From Mameliella sp. MMSF_3455 (lineage in GTDB: Bacteria; Pseudomonadota; Alphaproteobacteria; Rhodobacterales; Rhodobacteraceae): a DNA stretch of 64,000 nt. The DNA is taken from contig NZ_JASHJL010000003.1 of NCBI RefSeq assembly GCF_030733205.1, positions 1-64,000 of the forward strand, read 5' to 3'. The notes under the pieces were generated by a model. The model was not told where the DNA came from. It did not search any database and worked only from the letters and a program-made list of their open reading frames with translations. The number at the start of each line of letters is the position of its first letter. Positions within the stretch are counted from its first letter, which is position 1. The position numbers and the translations under genes are program-made. Below are positions 46,060-55,434 of this stretch, one piece after another.

Positions 46060-46869
46060 TCAGATCAGGCGGTGCAGCTCTGACAGGTCACGCGGCGTGC
46101 CATCGGAAAAGGCCTCGCGCCGCAACCGATGCATTCCTTCTATCCAACGGTCCATATCTGCCGCACGGCGCCGGGCAAACTCCGCGGCCTCGGGATGCGG
46201 CAGGATCAGGAAACGCTGTTCTCTCATTCCCTGTAAGACCCGGTCCGCAACCTCCTCGGGTGTCAGGACGCCCACGGGCCTGTCCTCTTCGCCAGCCTCG
46301 TAGCCCAAAAGCGGCGTGGCGACGTAAAGCGGACAGACGACAGAGACATGGATACCCTCGTCGCCATGTTCGATCGCCAGGGATTGCGCCAGGCTGACGG
46401 CGGCGTGTTTGCTGGCCGAATAGGGGGCATCGCCGATCTGCGACAACAACCCTGCCGCCGAGGCGACATTGATCAGCCAGCCCTCGCCCCGGTCCCGCAT
46501 CTGGGGCAGGACAAGCCGCGCGGCGCGCAGATGTGCCATGACATGCAGGTCCCAGCTGTCCTGCCACTGGTCGTCGGGGGCGCTGCAGGGTCCCTCCATC
46601 GCGCCCCGCGCAAACCCTGCGTTCGAGATCAGCATGTCGACCCCGCCCAGCGCGTCCTGCGCGCCGGACACCAGCGCTTCGATCTGCCCGGGGTCGCGCA
46701 GATCGGCGGCAAAGGTCCCTGCGCCCAAATCCCGCGCAACATCGTCCAGATCCGAACCCGCCCTGTCCGTCAGAAACAGCCGCGCGTCTTCGGCCGCCAG
46801 GGCCCGGGCCAACGCAAGGCCGATCCCCTGCGCAGCACCGGTCAGCAGAATACGCCGCCCGGCAAACAT
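46060..46869 (-). CDS. Short-chain dehydrogenase/reductase
   Basis: This 269-residue SDR has the cofactor motif TGAAQGIGLALARALA (about residues 10-25), an Asp at the end of the second strand (LFLTDRAG, favouring NAD), the structural NAG (ISNAGFA) and the active site S...YSASK (Ser near VASAAGLL, Tyr and Lys in YSASKHAAV). The substrate is unknown. The C-terminal region from about residue 210 is longer than minimal SDRs. It starts one base into the ilvA stop (TGATG), so it is co-translated with ilvA. Confidence 0.85.
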   Translation of the reverse strand: MFAGRRILLTGAAQGIGLALARALAAEDARLFLTDRAGSDLDDVARDLGAGTFAADLRDPGQIEALVSGAQDALGGVDMLISNAGFARGAMEGPCSAPDDQWQDSWDLHVMAHLRAARLVLPQMRDRGEGWLINVASAAGLLSQIGDAPYSASKHAAVSLAQSLAIEHGDEGIHVSVVCPLYVATPLLGYEAGEEDRPVGVLTPEEVADRVLQGMREQRFLILPHPEAAEFARRRAADMDRWIEGMHRLRREAFSDGTPRDLSELHRLI

Positions 46870-48095
46870 CAGATCACGAACTGGGCGAGGATCTCGTCCT
46901 CGGTGATGTCCTGGTAGGTAAACCCATGCGAATCCAGTTGGCCGAAGAGCTTGGCGAAATTCTCGGGTGACGAGGTTTCGATCCCGATCAGGACAGAGCC
47001 GAAGTTGCGCGCCGATTTCTTGAGGTATTCAAAGCGCGCGATGTCATCTTCGGGACCGAGCAAACCCAGGAAATCCTTGAGCGCGCCGGGCCGCTGCGGC
47101 AGGCGCAGGATGAAATACTTCTTCACCCCGGAATAGCGCTGCCCGCGTTCCTTGACCTCTGGCAGGCGTTCGAAATCGAAATTCCCGCCCGAGGTGATGC
47201 AGACCACGGTCCGCCCGGAGATCCCCTGCCCCAGGTCCTGCAGCGCATCGACCGACAGGGCGCCGGCCGGTTCCAGAACGATCCCCTCGACGTTCAGCAT
47301 TTCCAGGATGGTCAGACACAGCCTGTCCTCGTTGATGGTCAGCGTGTTGGCAAGGCCCACGCCCTTGAGCCGGTCAAAGGTCCGCGCGCCGATCCGTGCC
47401 ACGGCGGCGCCATCGGCAAAGGTGTTGACCTGCGGCAAGGCGACGGGGCGCCCGGCCTGCAGCGCCGCGCGCAGGCAGGCCCCGCCGGAAGGTTCGACAA
47501 AGGTATATTGCACCGAATTGCCGAAATAGCTGAGCACACCCGAGGACAACCCCCCGCCGCCCACCGGGATCACCAGATGGTCGGGTGCGCGCCCCAGCTG
47601 CTGTTCGATCTCGACCGCGACACTGGCCTGCCCCTCGATCACGTCGTCATCGTCGAAGGGCGACAGGAAATGCCCGCCTTCCTGCGCGCAGAATGCCTGC
47701 GCCGCCTTCAGGCAATCGTCGAAATAATCCCCGACCAGGCGGATCTCGATACTGTCGCCGCCGAACATCCGCGTCTTCTGGATCTTCTGCTGTGGCGTCG
47801 TCACGGGCATGAAGATCACGCCCTGCACCCCGAAGTGACGGCACATGTAGGCCACACCCTGCGCGTGGTTGCCGGCAGAGGCGCAGACGAACAGGATCTC
47901 GCCCTCGGCCTTGCGCATGGCATTGAACGCCCCGCGCAGCTTGTAACTGCGCACCGGGCTGAGATCCTCGCGTTTCAGCAGCACCTCGGCGCCGAACCGT
48001 TCGGATAGATGGGCATTGCGCAACAGCGGCGTCGGCGGAAAGACGTCGCGCATGGCGGCCTCGGCGGCGCGGGCCTGGTCCTGGAAACTGGTCAT
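46869..48095 (-). CDS. ilvA: Threonine dehydratase (threonine ammonia-lyase)
   Basis: This 408-residue PLP enzyme converts threonine to 2-oxobutanoate, the first step of isoleucine synthesis. It has the PLP lysine in SYKLRGAFNAM, CASAGNHAQGVAY, the PLP phosphate loop (IPVGGGGLSSG) and CITSGGNFDFERL. The C-terminal ACT-like region (KKYFILRLPQRPGALKDFLG) is the short single-domain form. I choose the ATG at complement of 48093-48095 (TSFQDQARAAEAAM); the frame is open six codons upstream with a TTG. The stop overlaps the SDR start. Confidence 0.92.
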   Translation of the reverse strand: MTSFQDQARAAEAAMRDVFPPTPLLRNAHLSERFGAEVLLKREDLSPVRSYKLRGAFNAMRKAEGEILFVCASAGNHAQGVAYMCRHFGVQGVIFMPVTTPQQKIQKTRMFGGDSIEIRLVGDYFDDCLKAAQAFCAQEGGHFLSPFDDDDVIEGQASVAVEIEQQLGRAPDHLVIPVGGGGLSSGVLSYFGNSVQYTFVEPSGGACLRAALQAGRPVALPQVNTFADGAAVARIGARTFDRLKGVGLANTLTINEDRLCLTILEMLNVEGIVLEPAGALSVDALQDLGQGISGRTVVCITSGGNFDFERLPEVKERGQRYSGVKKYFILRLPQRPGALKDFLGLLGPEDDIARFEYLKKSARNFGSVLIGIETSSPENFAKLFGQLDSHGFTYQDITEDEILAQFVI

Positions 48096-48131
48096 GGTCC
48101 AGAAGTGACCCAAGCCCCGCGCCGACGCAAG

Positions 48132-48875
48132 TCAGGGAATGTCGCGCCCTTCGACATACACGCCGTAGAGCGTGGTCATGCAAGTGATCGACACAAGGCT
48201 GAAGAGCCAGCCAGAACCGATCGTCCACACCATTCCCAGGAACGGTGAAATGGCGGCAAAGATCATTGATACGAACATCAGCATCGCAACGACGACGGCG
48301 ACAATCGCGGACAAGCCCAGAACCGCGCCGGCGTCGGTCCCCGTGGCATCCCAGGACGCAAGAAGCTTCATCCGTTTCTCCATCGCGACTGCGGGCAGGA
48401 TCAGCGACAGGCGGAAAAACACGAAAAGCCCAAAGGCAAGGTAGACCACCATCGCCGGCAGCATCAGCAGCGGCAGAAAGGCAATGATGAAGCCCAGCGG
48501 AATGCCCAGCACGACAAAGGCCAGGATGCTCAGAAGGCCCAGCAGGATGGTCCGGCCCAGGTAGCCAAGCACAAGCCGCGGACGCCAGATTGGCAGCCAG
48601 GTGCCGGATTGTTCGCCGGTCAGCACGTATCGGTGCCACGCCACCGCCATCCAGATCCCGGCAACCAGCGCCACGATCGCCCAGAGCAAGAACAGAAGCG
48701 ACCCGCCCATCGCGACGTCCACGCTGGCATCCAGGTTGTTCTGGTCGGTCTGTGACATCAGCCAGATCTGCGGCACCATTTGTATCGCAAACAACAGTCC
48801 TGTCACCTTCAGCGCGGTGTTCAGGTTGTTCCAGACCATGCGAAATGCGTGGCGAAACAGGCGCCAACCCTTCAT
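48132..48875 (-). CDS. Multi-pass membrane protein of unknown function
   Basis: This 247-residue protein has about six hydrophobic helices, at approximately residues 20-40, 58-78, 105-127, 130-157, 185-212 and 218-238, with a basic N-terminus (MKGWRLFRHAFRMVW). No enzymatic motif is visible. Similar glycerophosphoryl-diester-like or DUF-type membrane proteins exist, but I cannot name a family. GGGGAGAG precedes the ATG. It is divergent from argG across 122 bp and is followed by ilvA on the same strand after 36 bp. Confidence 0.75.
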   Translation of the reverse strand: MKGWRLFRHAFRMVWNNLNTALKVTGLLFAIQMVPQIWLMSQTDQNNLDASVDVAMGGSLLFLLWAIVALVAGIWMAVAWHRYVLTGEQSGTWLPIWRPRLVLGYLGRTILLGLLSILAFVVLGIPLGFIIAFLPLLMLPAMVVYLAFGLFVFFRLSLILPAVAMEKRMKLLASWDATGTDAGAVLGLSAIVAVVVAMLMFVSMIFAAISPFLGMVWTIGSGWLFSLVSITCMTTLYGVYVEGRDIP

Positions 48876-48997
48876 ATTGCTCTCCCCTTCGGTGGCAAAG
48901 GGCTATCATGCCCGGTCGACCCGTCAATCCCCCTTCCTTGCAGGCCCCTTGAAAACAGGCTAATCCGCCCGCCAAACTGCCCCAGAGGACATGATCC

Positions 48998-50221
48998 ATG
49001 ACAGCGCCCAAGAAAGTTGTGCTCGCCTATTCCGGCGGCCTCGACACCTCGATCATCCTGAAATGGCTGCAAACGGAATACGGCTGCGAAGTGGTGACCT
49101 TCACCGCGGACCTGGGCCAGGGCGAAGAGCTGGAGCCCGCGCGCGAAAAGGCGCTGATGCTGGGGATCAAGCCCGAGAACATCTACATCGAGGACGTGCG
49201 CGAGGAATTCGTGCGGGATTTCGTCTTTCCGATGTTCCGCGCCAACGCCGTCTACGAGGGGCTCTACCTGCTGGGCACCTCCATCGCCCGCCCGCTGATC
49301 TCCAAGCGGCTGGTCGAGATCGCCGAGGAAACCGGCGCCGACGCCGTGGCCCACGGCGCCACCGGCAAGGGCAATGACCAGGTGCGCTTCGAACTCAGCG
49401 CGGCTGCGCTGAACCCCGACATCAAGGTGATCGCGCCCTGGCGCGAATGGAACCTGAACTCGCGCACCGCGCTGCTGGACTTCGCCGAAAAGAACCAGAT
49501 CCCGATCGCCAAGGACAAGCGTGGCGAGGCACCCTTTTCTGTCGATGCGAACCTGCTGCACACCTCTTCCGAGGGCCGCGTGCTGGAAGATCCCGCCGAA
49601 GAGGCGCCCGAGTACGTCCACCTGCGCACCGTGAACCCCGAGGACGCCCCCGACACGCCCGAAGTGATCGAGATCACCTTTGACAAGGGCGATGCCGTGG
49701 CAATCAACGGCGAGGCCATGTCGCCGGCGACGATCCTGACCGCGCTGAACGACTATGGCCGCACCCACGGCATCGGGCGGCTCGATTTTGTCGAGAACCG
49801 TTTTGTCGGCATGAAGTCCCGCGGCATCTACGAAACCCCCGGCGGCACCATCCTGCTGGAGGCGCACCGCGGCATCGAACAGATCACGCTGGACAGCGGC
49901 GCGGGCCACCTCAAGGACAGCCTGATGCCGCGCTACGCGGAACTGATCTACAACGGCTTCTGGTATTCGCCCGAACGCGAGATGCTGCAGGCGGCCATCG
50001 ACACCTCGCAGGAACTGGTCTCGGGCACCGTCAAACTGAAACTCTACAAGGGTTCGGTCCGCTGCATCGGCCGCTGGTCGGAACAGTCGCTCTACTCCGA
50101 GGCGCATGTGACCTTCGAAGATGACGCCGGCGCCTACGACCAGAAAGACGCTGCGGGCTTCATCACCCTCAACGCCCTGCGCCTGCGCCTGCTGGCGGCA
50201 CGCAAGCGGCGTCTTGGCTGA
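48998..50221 (+). CDS. argG: Argininosuccinate synthase
   Basis: This 407-residue enzyme joins citrulline and aspartate with ATP to form argininosuccinate, the penultimate step of arginine synthesis. It has the ATP-binding [15 protein letters not shown] (residues 10-24), [32 protein letters not shown] and [21 protein letters not shown]. The length is normal. The ATG at 48998 follows AGAGGACATGATCC. A short DUF1810 gene overlaps its last eight bases, suggesting co-translation. Confidence 0.96.
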   Translation: MTAPKKVVLAYSGGLDTSIILKWLQTEYGCEVVTFTADLGQGEELEPAREKALMLGIKPENIYIEDVREEFVRDFVFPMFRANAVYEGLYLLGTSIARPLISKRLVEIAEETGADAVAHGATGKGNDQVRFELSAAALNPDIKVIAPWREWNLNSRTALLDFAEKNQIPIAKDKRGEAPFSVDANLLHTSSEGRVLEDPAEEAPEYVHLRTVNPEDAPDTPEVIEITFDKGDAVAINGEAMSPATILTALNDYGRTHGIGRLDFVENRFVGMKSRGIYETPGGTILLEAHRGIEQITLDSGAGHLKDSLMPRYAELIYNGFWYSPEREMLQAAIDTSQELVSGTVKLKLYKGSVRCIGRWSEQSLYSEAHVTFEDDAGAYDQKDAAGFITLNALRLRLLAARKRRLG

Positions 50222-50639
50222 GCTATCCGAGTTCGTCTCGTCCCAGGCCCCGGTCTGGGACGACGTGCTGCGCGAGATGCGCGCGGGGCGCAAGACTTCG
50301 CACTGGATCTGGTGGGTCTTTCCGCAACTGGCCATCCTGGGCCGGTCGCACCGCGCGCGGCATTTCGGCCTTTCCGGACTGGATGAGGCCGGCACCTACC
50401 TCGACCATCCGGTGCTTGGTCCCCGGCTGGTCGAGGTCTCGCAGATCCTGCTGAGCCATGCCGACACCGATCCAGAAACGATCCTTGGCACCGTCGATGC
50501 GCTCAAGGTGCGGTCCTGCATGACCCTGTTCGAGGCGGTCCCAAAGGCGCCCAGTGTCTTTGCCGAGGTTCTGGACCGCATGTATGGCGGCACCCGTTGT
50601 CCGATCACGCGCATGGCCATCGCGGGATCTGTATCCTGA
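50214..50639 (+). CDS. DUF1810-family protein
   Basis: This 141-residue protein matches the DUF1810 pattern: [33 protein letters not shown] at the start, [20 protein letters not shown] in the middle and [14 protein letters not shown] near the end. The function is unknown. The start is a TTG at 50214, within the last codons of argG; the frame is open further upstream, but only as an alternative frame of argG. A GC-rich hairpin (50652-50684) begins 13 bases after the stop. Confidence 0.85.
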   Translation: MAELSEFVSSQAPVWDDVLREMRAGRKTSHWIWWVFPQLAILGRSHRARHFGLSGLDEAGTYLDHPVLGPRLVEVSQILLSHADTDPETILGTVDALKVRSCMTLFEAVPKAPSVFAEVLDRMYGGTRCPITRMAIAGSVS

Positions 50640-50651
50640 AACATATGAAGA

Positions 50652-50770
50652 CCGCCCAGATCCGGGAAACCGGGACCTGGGCGGCCGTTCACCGTGCCAA
50701 TTACGCAGGCACGTGCCTGCCGCGTAACCTGCGACAGGCGCCGGGTCGGGTAGAGACGGGGTGACCCGGC
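50652..50770. repeat. Three consecutive inverted repeats in a convergent intergenic region
   Basis: Hairpin 1 (50652-50684) pairs CCGCCCAG with CTGGGCGG and has an inner CCGG-GAAA-CCGG. A perfect 16-bp palindrome, GCAGGCACGTGCCTGC, lies at 50705-50720, flanked by TTAC and GTAA. Hairpin 3 (50740-50770) pairs GCCGGGTC with GACCCGGC. Hairpins 1 and 3 probably terminate the two convergent genes (no T-runs); the central palindrome is unexplained. Confidence 0.6.
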
Positions 50771-50778
50771 CGAACTCT

Positions 50779-51192
50779 TTACTGGGCGGTGATCGTCGTC
50801 ATCACCAGGTTCCCGTCCTGACGGATCGGGCCGTCTTCCTTGGCGCCCAGCGTGTATTCGAAGATACCGGTGGTCATGCCACCGTCTTCGCCGTGAACCA
50901 TCAGCATCAACATGTCACCCGCGGCGACCTCTTCGGTCAGGATCGCGGCAACATCCATGTTCTCGCCCTTGCGCAGCGGCGCGTGGCCGACAACCGGACC
51001 CGGCTTCATGTCTTCGCCGGTGCGGTGGACAACAAGCCAGCCGTTGGCGGGCGCGACGACCTTGGAGGCGGAAACTGTGCCCTCGGCAACGCTCTGGTCG
51101 GCGGCTTCGACCATCGGCGCCATGCCGTGGCCCCCGGCAAAGGCAGTGCCTGCGGCACAAATGAGGGCGGCGGTCATAATCTTGAAATTCAT
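50779..51192 (-). CDS. Exported DUF7282-like protein
   Basis: This 137-residue protein has a signal peptide (MNFKIMTAALICAAGTAFA, cleavage before GGHG). The mature part is a beta-rich domain with SASKVVAPANGWLVVHRTGE, VGHAPLRKGENMDVAAIL and MLMLMVHGEDG, resembling the DUF7282 domain of bacterial and archaeal secreted proteins. It is probably periplasmic; the function is unknown. The ATG (complement of 51190-51192) has GGGAGAAAATGT before it; the upstream in-frame extension is not credible. It is divergent from a secreted MsrA gene across 205 bp. Confidence 0.75.
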   Translation of the reverse strand: MNFKIMTAALICAAGTAFAGGHGMAPMVEAADQSVAEGTVSASKVVAPANGWLVVHRTGEDMKPGPVVGHAPLRKGENMDVAAILTEEVAAGDMLMLMVHGEDGGMTTGIFEYTLGAKEDGPIRQDGNLVMTTITAQ

Positions 51193-51397
51193 ACATTTTC
51201 TCCCAGTTCTGCTCAACGCCGGAAAGGTTTTTTCGGCGTGTCGTGCCCTCAATCACGAACCGTCTCTGATAAAGTTTCAGATCGGATGAATTTTTTGCCA
51301 AAAATCACGTCACGCTCACCTTCGGGTGAGGCCGAGCCACGGCGGATTGCCAGGCAGGGGGGCACCGGGGCAGGCTTTGCCAAAAGGAGGACCCGCC

Positions 51398-52048
51398 ATG
51401 CCCCGTCTTGTATCCATCCGTCCCGCCCTGCTCTGCCTTGTTCTTGCGCTTGGCCTGGGCATCCAGTCCCAGACCGCCCGCGCGGCCGAGATCATCGTGG
51501 CCGGCGGCTGTTTCTGGTGCGTCGAGGCGGATTTCGAGAAAGTCCGCGGGGTGCGTGAGGCGGTGTCCGGCTACACAGGCGGGCGCACCGCCAATCCGAC
51601 CTACAAGCAGGTCAGCCGCGGCGGCACCGGCCACTACGAGGCCGTCAGGATCAGTTTCAATCCCGGCACAGTCTCCGCCCGCCAACTTTACGATCTGTTC
51701 TTCCGCTCGGTCGATCCGACCGACGCGGGCGGCCAGTTCTGTGACCGTGGCGAAAGCTATCGCACCGCGATTTTCTACACCGATGCCGCACAGAAATCTG
51801 CCGCAACAGCGGCCAAGGCAGATGCGGAAAAAGCACTGGGCCGAAAGATCGTCACGCCGATCCTGCCCGCCAACACCTTTTACAAGGCCGAGGATTACCA
51901 CCAGGACTATTACAAGGGCAGCAAACGCGTCGTGACCCGCTTTGGTATCGTCAAGCAGCGCGACGCCTACAAACGCTATCGCGACGGATGCGGACGCGAC
52001 GCCCGGGTGAAACAGCTTTGGGGCAGTGCCGCACCCTTCGTGAACTGA
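51398..52048 (+). CDS. msrA: Peptide methionine sulfoxide reductase MsrA, exported
   Basis: This 216-residue protein has an N-terminal signal peptide (about residues 1-30, LCLVLALGLGIQSQTARA) and an MsrA domain with the active-site motif AGGCFWCVEADF (catalytic Cys38), GYTGGRTANPTYKQV, GGTGHYEAVRI and QFCDRGESYR, plus C-terminal Cys for regeneration (YRDGCGRD). It reduces methionine-S-sulfoxide in proteins, here in the periplasm. The ATG at 51398 has AAAAGGAGGA upstream. Most bacterial MsrA proteins are cytosolic, so export is notable. The divergent 5' region has a small UUCG-loop hairpin (51315-51330). Confidence 0.92.
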   Translation: MPRLVSIRPALLCLVLALGLGIQSQTARAAEIIVAGGCFWCVEADFEKVRGVREAVSGYTGGRTANPTYKQVSRGGTGHYEAVRISFNPGTVSARQLYDLFFRSVDPTDAGGQFCDRGESYRTAIFYTDAAQKSAATAAKADAEKALGRKIVTPILPANTFYKAEDYHQDYYKGSKRVVTRFGIVKQRDAYKRYRDGCGRDARVKQLWGSAAPFVN

Positions 52049-52173
52049 GGCCCCGAACCTGCAAGGGCGGCGCTTTCCTTCCGCTCACATGACGCGTGAC
52101 AAGGCCCGAAGCGGATCGCAGTGCAGATCCGTGCCACCGGTGTGTCGAGGCTGACAGGGGTTGGCTTTGCGCC

Positions 52174-53046
52174 TTAGCCGCCAAAGTCCTGCACGTCGCG
52201 CAGGTCGGGGATCACGTCCGCCGTGCCCTCGCGCGTGACCATGATAGCCCCGGCGATCATTGCCTGCCCGATGGCCTGCTCCATCGGAAGACCCCGGTCC
52301 AGCCCGGCAAGCACGTAGCCGGTAAATGTGTCCCCTGCCCCGGTCGTATCCACCGGCGTGACCGGCACGGCGGGAAAGCTTCGCGTCTCTCCGGTGTCCG
52401 TGTTGTGCCAGCGCGCGCCGTCACCCCCAAGCGTCACGATCACGTCGCGTACCGGCAGCGCCTCGGGGGCCAGGCCCGTTGCCTCTTGCAGTTGCCGGGC
52501 TTCGACCGCGTTCAGGAACAACAGGTCCAGCAGTGGCAAGACCGCCTTTACCGCATCGGCGTCAAAGGGCGCGGCCGCATAGGCCACCCGCATCCCCTTG
52601 GCAGAGGCCAGTTCCGCCGCCTCGCGTTGGGCGTTCGTCTCGTTCTGGGTCAGGAAGATGTCCGTGGACCCTGCCCCTTCCAGTGCTTCGGCCAGATGAT
52701 CCATTGAAATTGCGTGGTTGGCACCGGGATACAGGATGATCGTGTTCTCTCCGGCATCGTCGACGGCAATCAACGCGTTTCCGGTTCCGTCGGATACAGT
52801 CGAAATATGCTGTGTATACACGCCGTATTCCATCAGCCGATCGACCGCCCAGGCCCCGTCCGCGCCCACTGCCCCGATATGCACACAGCGCGCCGCCGCG
52901 CGGGCGGCGGCCACCGACATGTTGGCGCCTTTTCCGCCGAGGCCCCGAGTAAAGGACCGCGCGGCCAGGGTTTCCCCCGGCGCAGGCAGATGCGGGACAT
53001 GATAGAAAAGGTCCGCGTTGATAGAGCCGAGATTGAAGATCGTCAT
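52174..53046 (-). CDS. PfkB-family sugar kinase, ribokinase-like
   Basis: This 290-residue kinase has the PfkB signature 1 region (RGLGGKGANMSVAAARAA, about residues 34-51) and signature 2 DTTGAGDTFTGYVLAGL (catalytic Asp in GAGD). FNLGSINADLFYHVPHLPAPGET is the ribokinase-type start. It phosphorylates ribose or a related sugar or nucleoside; no transporter is adjacent to settle the substrate. GGGAGGTGCC precedes the ATG. It is convergent with msrA and 49 bp downstream of maeB on the same strand. Confidence 0.87.
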   Translation of the reverse strand: MTIFNLGSINADLFYHVPHLPAPGETLAARSFTRGLGGKGANMSVAAARAAARCVHIGAVGADGAWAVDRLMEYGVYTQHISTVSDGTGNALIAVDDAGENTIILYPGANHAISMDHLAEALEGAGSTDIFLTQNETNAQREAAELASAKGMRVAYAAAPFDADAVKAVLPLLDLLFLNAVEARQLQEATGLAPEALPVRDVIVTLGGDGARWHNTDTGETRSFPAVPVTPVDTTGAGDTFTGYVLAGLDRGLPMEQAIGQAMIAGAIMVTREGTADVIPDLRDVQDFGG

Positions 53047-53095
53047 CAGGCACCTCCCTTGCCGGTCTCTTGCCGGGCAACCGCCCCCTGTCCGT

Positions 53096-55351
53096 CTAGC
53101 TGATCTTGGCCGCGGCCAGGACTGCCATGTTCAGGATGTCATTCGCGGTCATCGAGGTGGAACAGATCTGGATCGACTTGTCGACACCGGCCAGGATCGG
53201 CCCGATCACCGTGGCTCCTGCCATCTCCTGCATCAGCTTGACAGAGATCGAGGCCGAGTGCCGCGCCGGCACCACCAGGATATTGGCCGGTCCGGTCAGG
53301 CGCTGGAACGGGTAATGCTCCTGTGCCTTGACGTTCAGCGCCACGTCCACTGTCATCTCGCCTTCGTATTCGAAGTTCACCCCGCGCTGGTCCAGAACGC
53401 GCGGCGCAAAGTGCATCTTTTCCGCCCGTTCCGACACCGGATAGCCGAAGGTCGAGAAGCTGACAAAGGCGACCCGCGGCTCCAGCCCAAGGTGCCGTGC
53501 CACGCCCGCCGCGCGTTCGGCAATGGTGGCAAGATCCTCCTGGTCGGGCCATTCGTGCACCAGCGTATCGGCGATCATCACGATCCGCCCCTTGTGCAAC
53601 AGGGCCGTGACCCCGGCCGCCCCATGTGCCGCGTCGGCGTCGAAGACGTGGTTGATCAACTGCATCACATGGGCCGATTTTCGCGTCGCTCCGGTGACAA
53701 GCCCATCGCCATGCCCATGCTCCAGCATCAGCGAGGCAAAAACGTGCCGGTCCCGCGCCGCAAGCCGGTGGATGTCCTGCCGGTCCATGCCACGCCGCTG
53801 CAACCGTTCGTAGAGGAAGGTCTTGTAGGTTTCCAGGTGGCGCGTGTTGGCGGCGTTCACTACCTCCAGCTCGCGCACCGCATCGGGCAGGCCCGCCTCT
53901 TCGAGTTTCTGTTTAACGTCCGCATCGCGCCCGACGACCAGCGCCTTGCCCAGTCCGGACCGCTGGTACATGACGGCGGCGCGCAGCACGCGCGGATCGT
54001 CGCCCTCGGCAAAGATCATCCGCGCCTGCGCCGACCGCGCCCGCGCGTTGATCGACCGCAGGATCGAGGCCGTCGGATCCATGCGCGTCTGCAACATGTG
54101 CTCGTAGGCTTCCATGTCGACGATGGGCCGCCGTGCCGCGCCCGTGTCCATGCCCGCCTTGGCCACGGCCGGCGGAATGCGGTGGATCAGGCGGGGGTCG
54201 AACGGCGTCGGAATGATGTAGTCGCGGCCAAAGGTCAGCGTCTTGCCATAGGCCAGCGCCACCTCGTCGGGTACGTCCTCGCGCGCCAGTTCGGCCAGGG
54301 CCTGCGCGCAGGCGATCTTCATCTCGTCGTTGATGGCGCGGGCGTGAATATCCAGCGCCCCACGGAAGAGATAGGGAAAGCCCAGCACGTTGTTGACCTG
54401 GTTGGGATAGTCGCTGCGCCCGGTGGCGACGATGGCATCCACCCGCACCTCATGCGCGTCCTCTGGCGTGATTTCCGGGTCGGGGTTGGCCATGGCAAAG
54501 ATCACCGGGTTGTCGGCCATGCTGGCGACCATGTCCTGCGTGACGGCGCCCTTGGCGGACACGCCCAGAAAGACATCCGCGCCCTTCATCGCATCTTCCA
54601 GCGTGCGCGCATCGGTCACGACCGCATGCGCCGATTTCCACTGATTCATGCCCTCGGTGCGGCCCTGGTAGATCACGCCCTTGGTGTCGCACATGATGCA
54701 GTTTTCATGCCGCGCGCCCATCGACTTGACCAGTTCCAGGCAGGCGATGCCCGCCGCGCCGGCGCCGTTCAGGACAATCCGGCAATCCTCGATCTTTTTC
54801 CCCGACAGGTGCAGCGCGTTGATCAGACCCGCGGCACAGATCACCGCCGTGCCGTGCTGGTCGTCGTGAAAGACCGGGATGTCCATCTCTTCCTTGAGCC
54901 GCTGCTCGATGATGAAACACTCGGGCGCCTTGATATCCTCGAGGTTGATGCCGCCAAAGGTCGGCCCCATCAGCTTGACCGCCTTGCAGAACTCGTCCGG
55001 GTCCTCGGTGTCCAGCTCGATGTCGATCGAGTTCACGTCGGCAAAACGCTTGAACAACACCGACTTGCCTTCCATCACCGGCTTGGATCCCAGCGCGCCG
55101 AGGTTTCCAAGACCAAGCACCGCCGTCCCGTTCGAGATCACGGCCACAAGGTTGCCCTTGTTGGTATAGTCGTAGGCGACCTCGGGGTTGGCGGCGATTT
55201 CCTCGCAGGGCACGGCCACGCCAGGGGAATAGGCCAGGCTCAGGTCGCGCTGCGTGGTCATGGGGACGGTGGCCTGCACCTCCCATTTGCCGGGCGAGGG
55301 TTCAAGGTGAAAGGCAAGGGCCTCTTCGCGGGTGAATCTGGCTTTGGACAT
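53096..55351 (-). CDS. maeB: NADP-dependent malic enzyme with phosphotransacetylase-like domain
   Basis: This 751-residue protein decarboxylates malate to pyruvate with NADP. The malic enzyme part (residues 1 to about 425) has RDLSLAYSPGVAVPC, VFHDDQHGTAVI, NGAGAAGIACLEL and ANPDPEITP. The C-terminal PTA-like domain (about 430-751) has FAEGDDPRVLRAAV and AGATVIGPILAGV. In the family this domain binds acetyl-CoA and regulates rather than transfers acetyl groups. The ATG has GGAGGGGAC upstream. It is divergent from mutS with only 83 bp between the starts. Confidence 0.94.
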   Translation of the reverse strand: MSKARFTREEALAFHLEPSPGKWEVQATVPMTTQRDLSLAYSPGVAVPCEEIAANPEVAYDYTNKGNLVAVISNGTAVLGLGNLGALGSKPVMEGKSVLFKRFADVNSIDIELDTEDPDEFCKAVKLMGPTFGGINLEDIKAPECFIIEQRLKEEMDIPVFHDDQHGTAVICAAGLINALHLSGKKIEDCRIVLNGAGAAGIACLELVKSMGARHENCIMCDTKGVIYQGRTEGMNQWKSAHAVVTDARTLEDAMKGADVFLGVSAKGAVTQDMVASMADNPVIFAMANPDPEITPEDAHEVRVDAIVATGRSDYPNQVNNVLGFPYLFRGALDIHARAINDEMKIACAQALAELAREDVPDEVALAYGKTLTFGRDYIIPTPFDPRLIHRIPPAVAKAGMDTGAARRPIVDMEAYEHMLQTRMDPTASILRSINARARSAQARMIFAEGDDPRVLRAAVMYQRSGLGKALVVGRDADVKQKLEEAGLPDAVRELEVVNAANTRHLETYKTFLYERLQRRGMDRQDIHRLAARDRHVFASLMLEHGHGDGLVTGATRKSAHVMQLINHVFDADAAHGAAGVTALLHKGRIVMIADTLVHEWPDQEDLATIAERAAGVARHLGLEPRVAFVSFSTFGYPVSERAEKMHFAPRVLDQRGVNFEYEGEMTVDVALNVKAQEHYPFQRLTGPANILVVPARHSASISVKLMQEMAGATVIGPILAGVDKSIQICSTSMTANDILNMAVLAAAKIS

Positions 55352-55434
55352 GTCCCCTCCATCCGGCAGAATTTGCGGTTTTCCCCGCTCTTTACCCGTC
55401 TTAATGTCACGCGAAATCGCCGGGGGGAAGCTAA

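Noticed and set aside
51315-51330. CTCACC-TTCG-GGTGAG hairpin upstream of msrA
   Set aside because: A six-bp stem without a T-run on either side and no gene end next to it; possibly leader structure, but not supportable as a terminator.
52812-52821. GTGTATACAC palindrome inside the PfkB kinase gene
   Set aside because: A short palindrome in coding sequence with no matching site elsewhere noticed.
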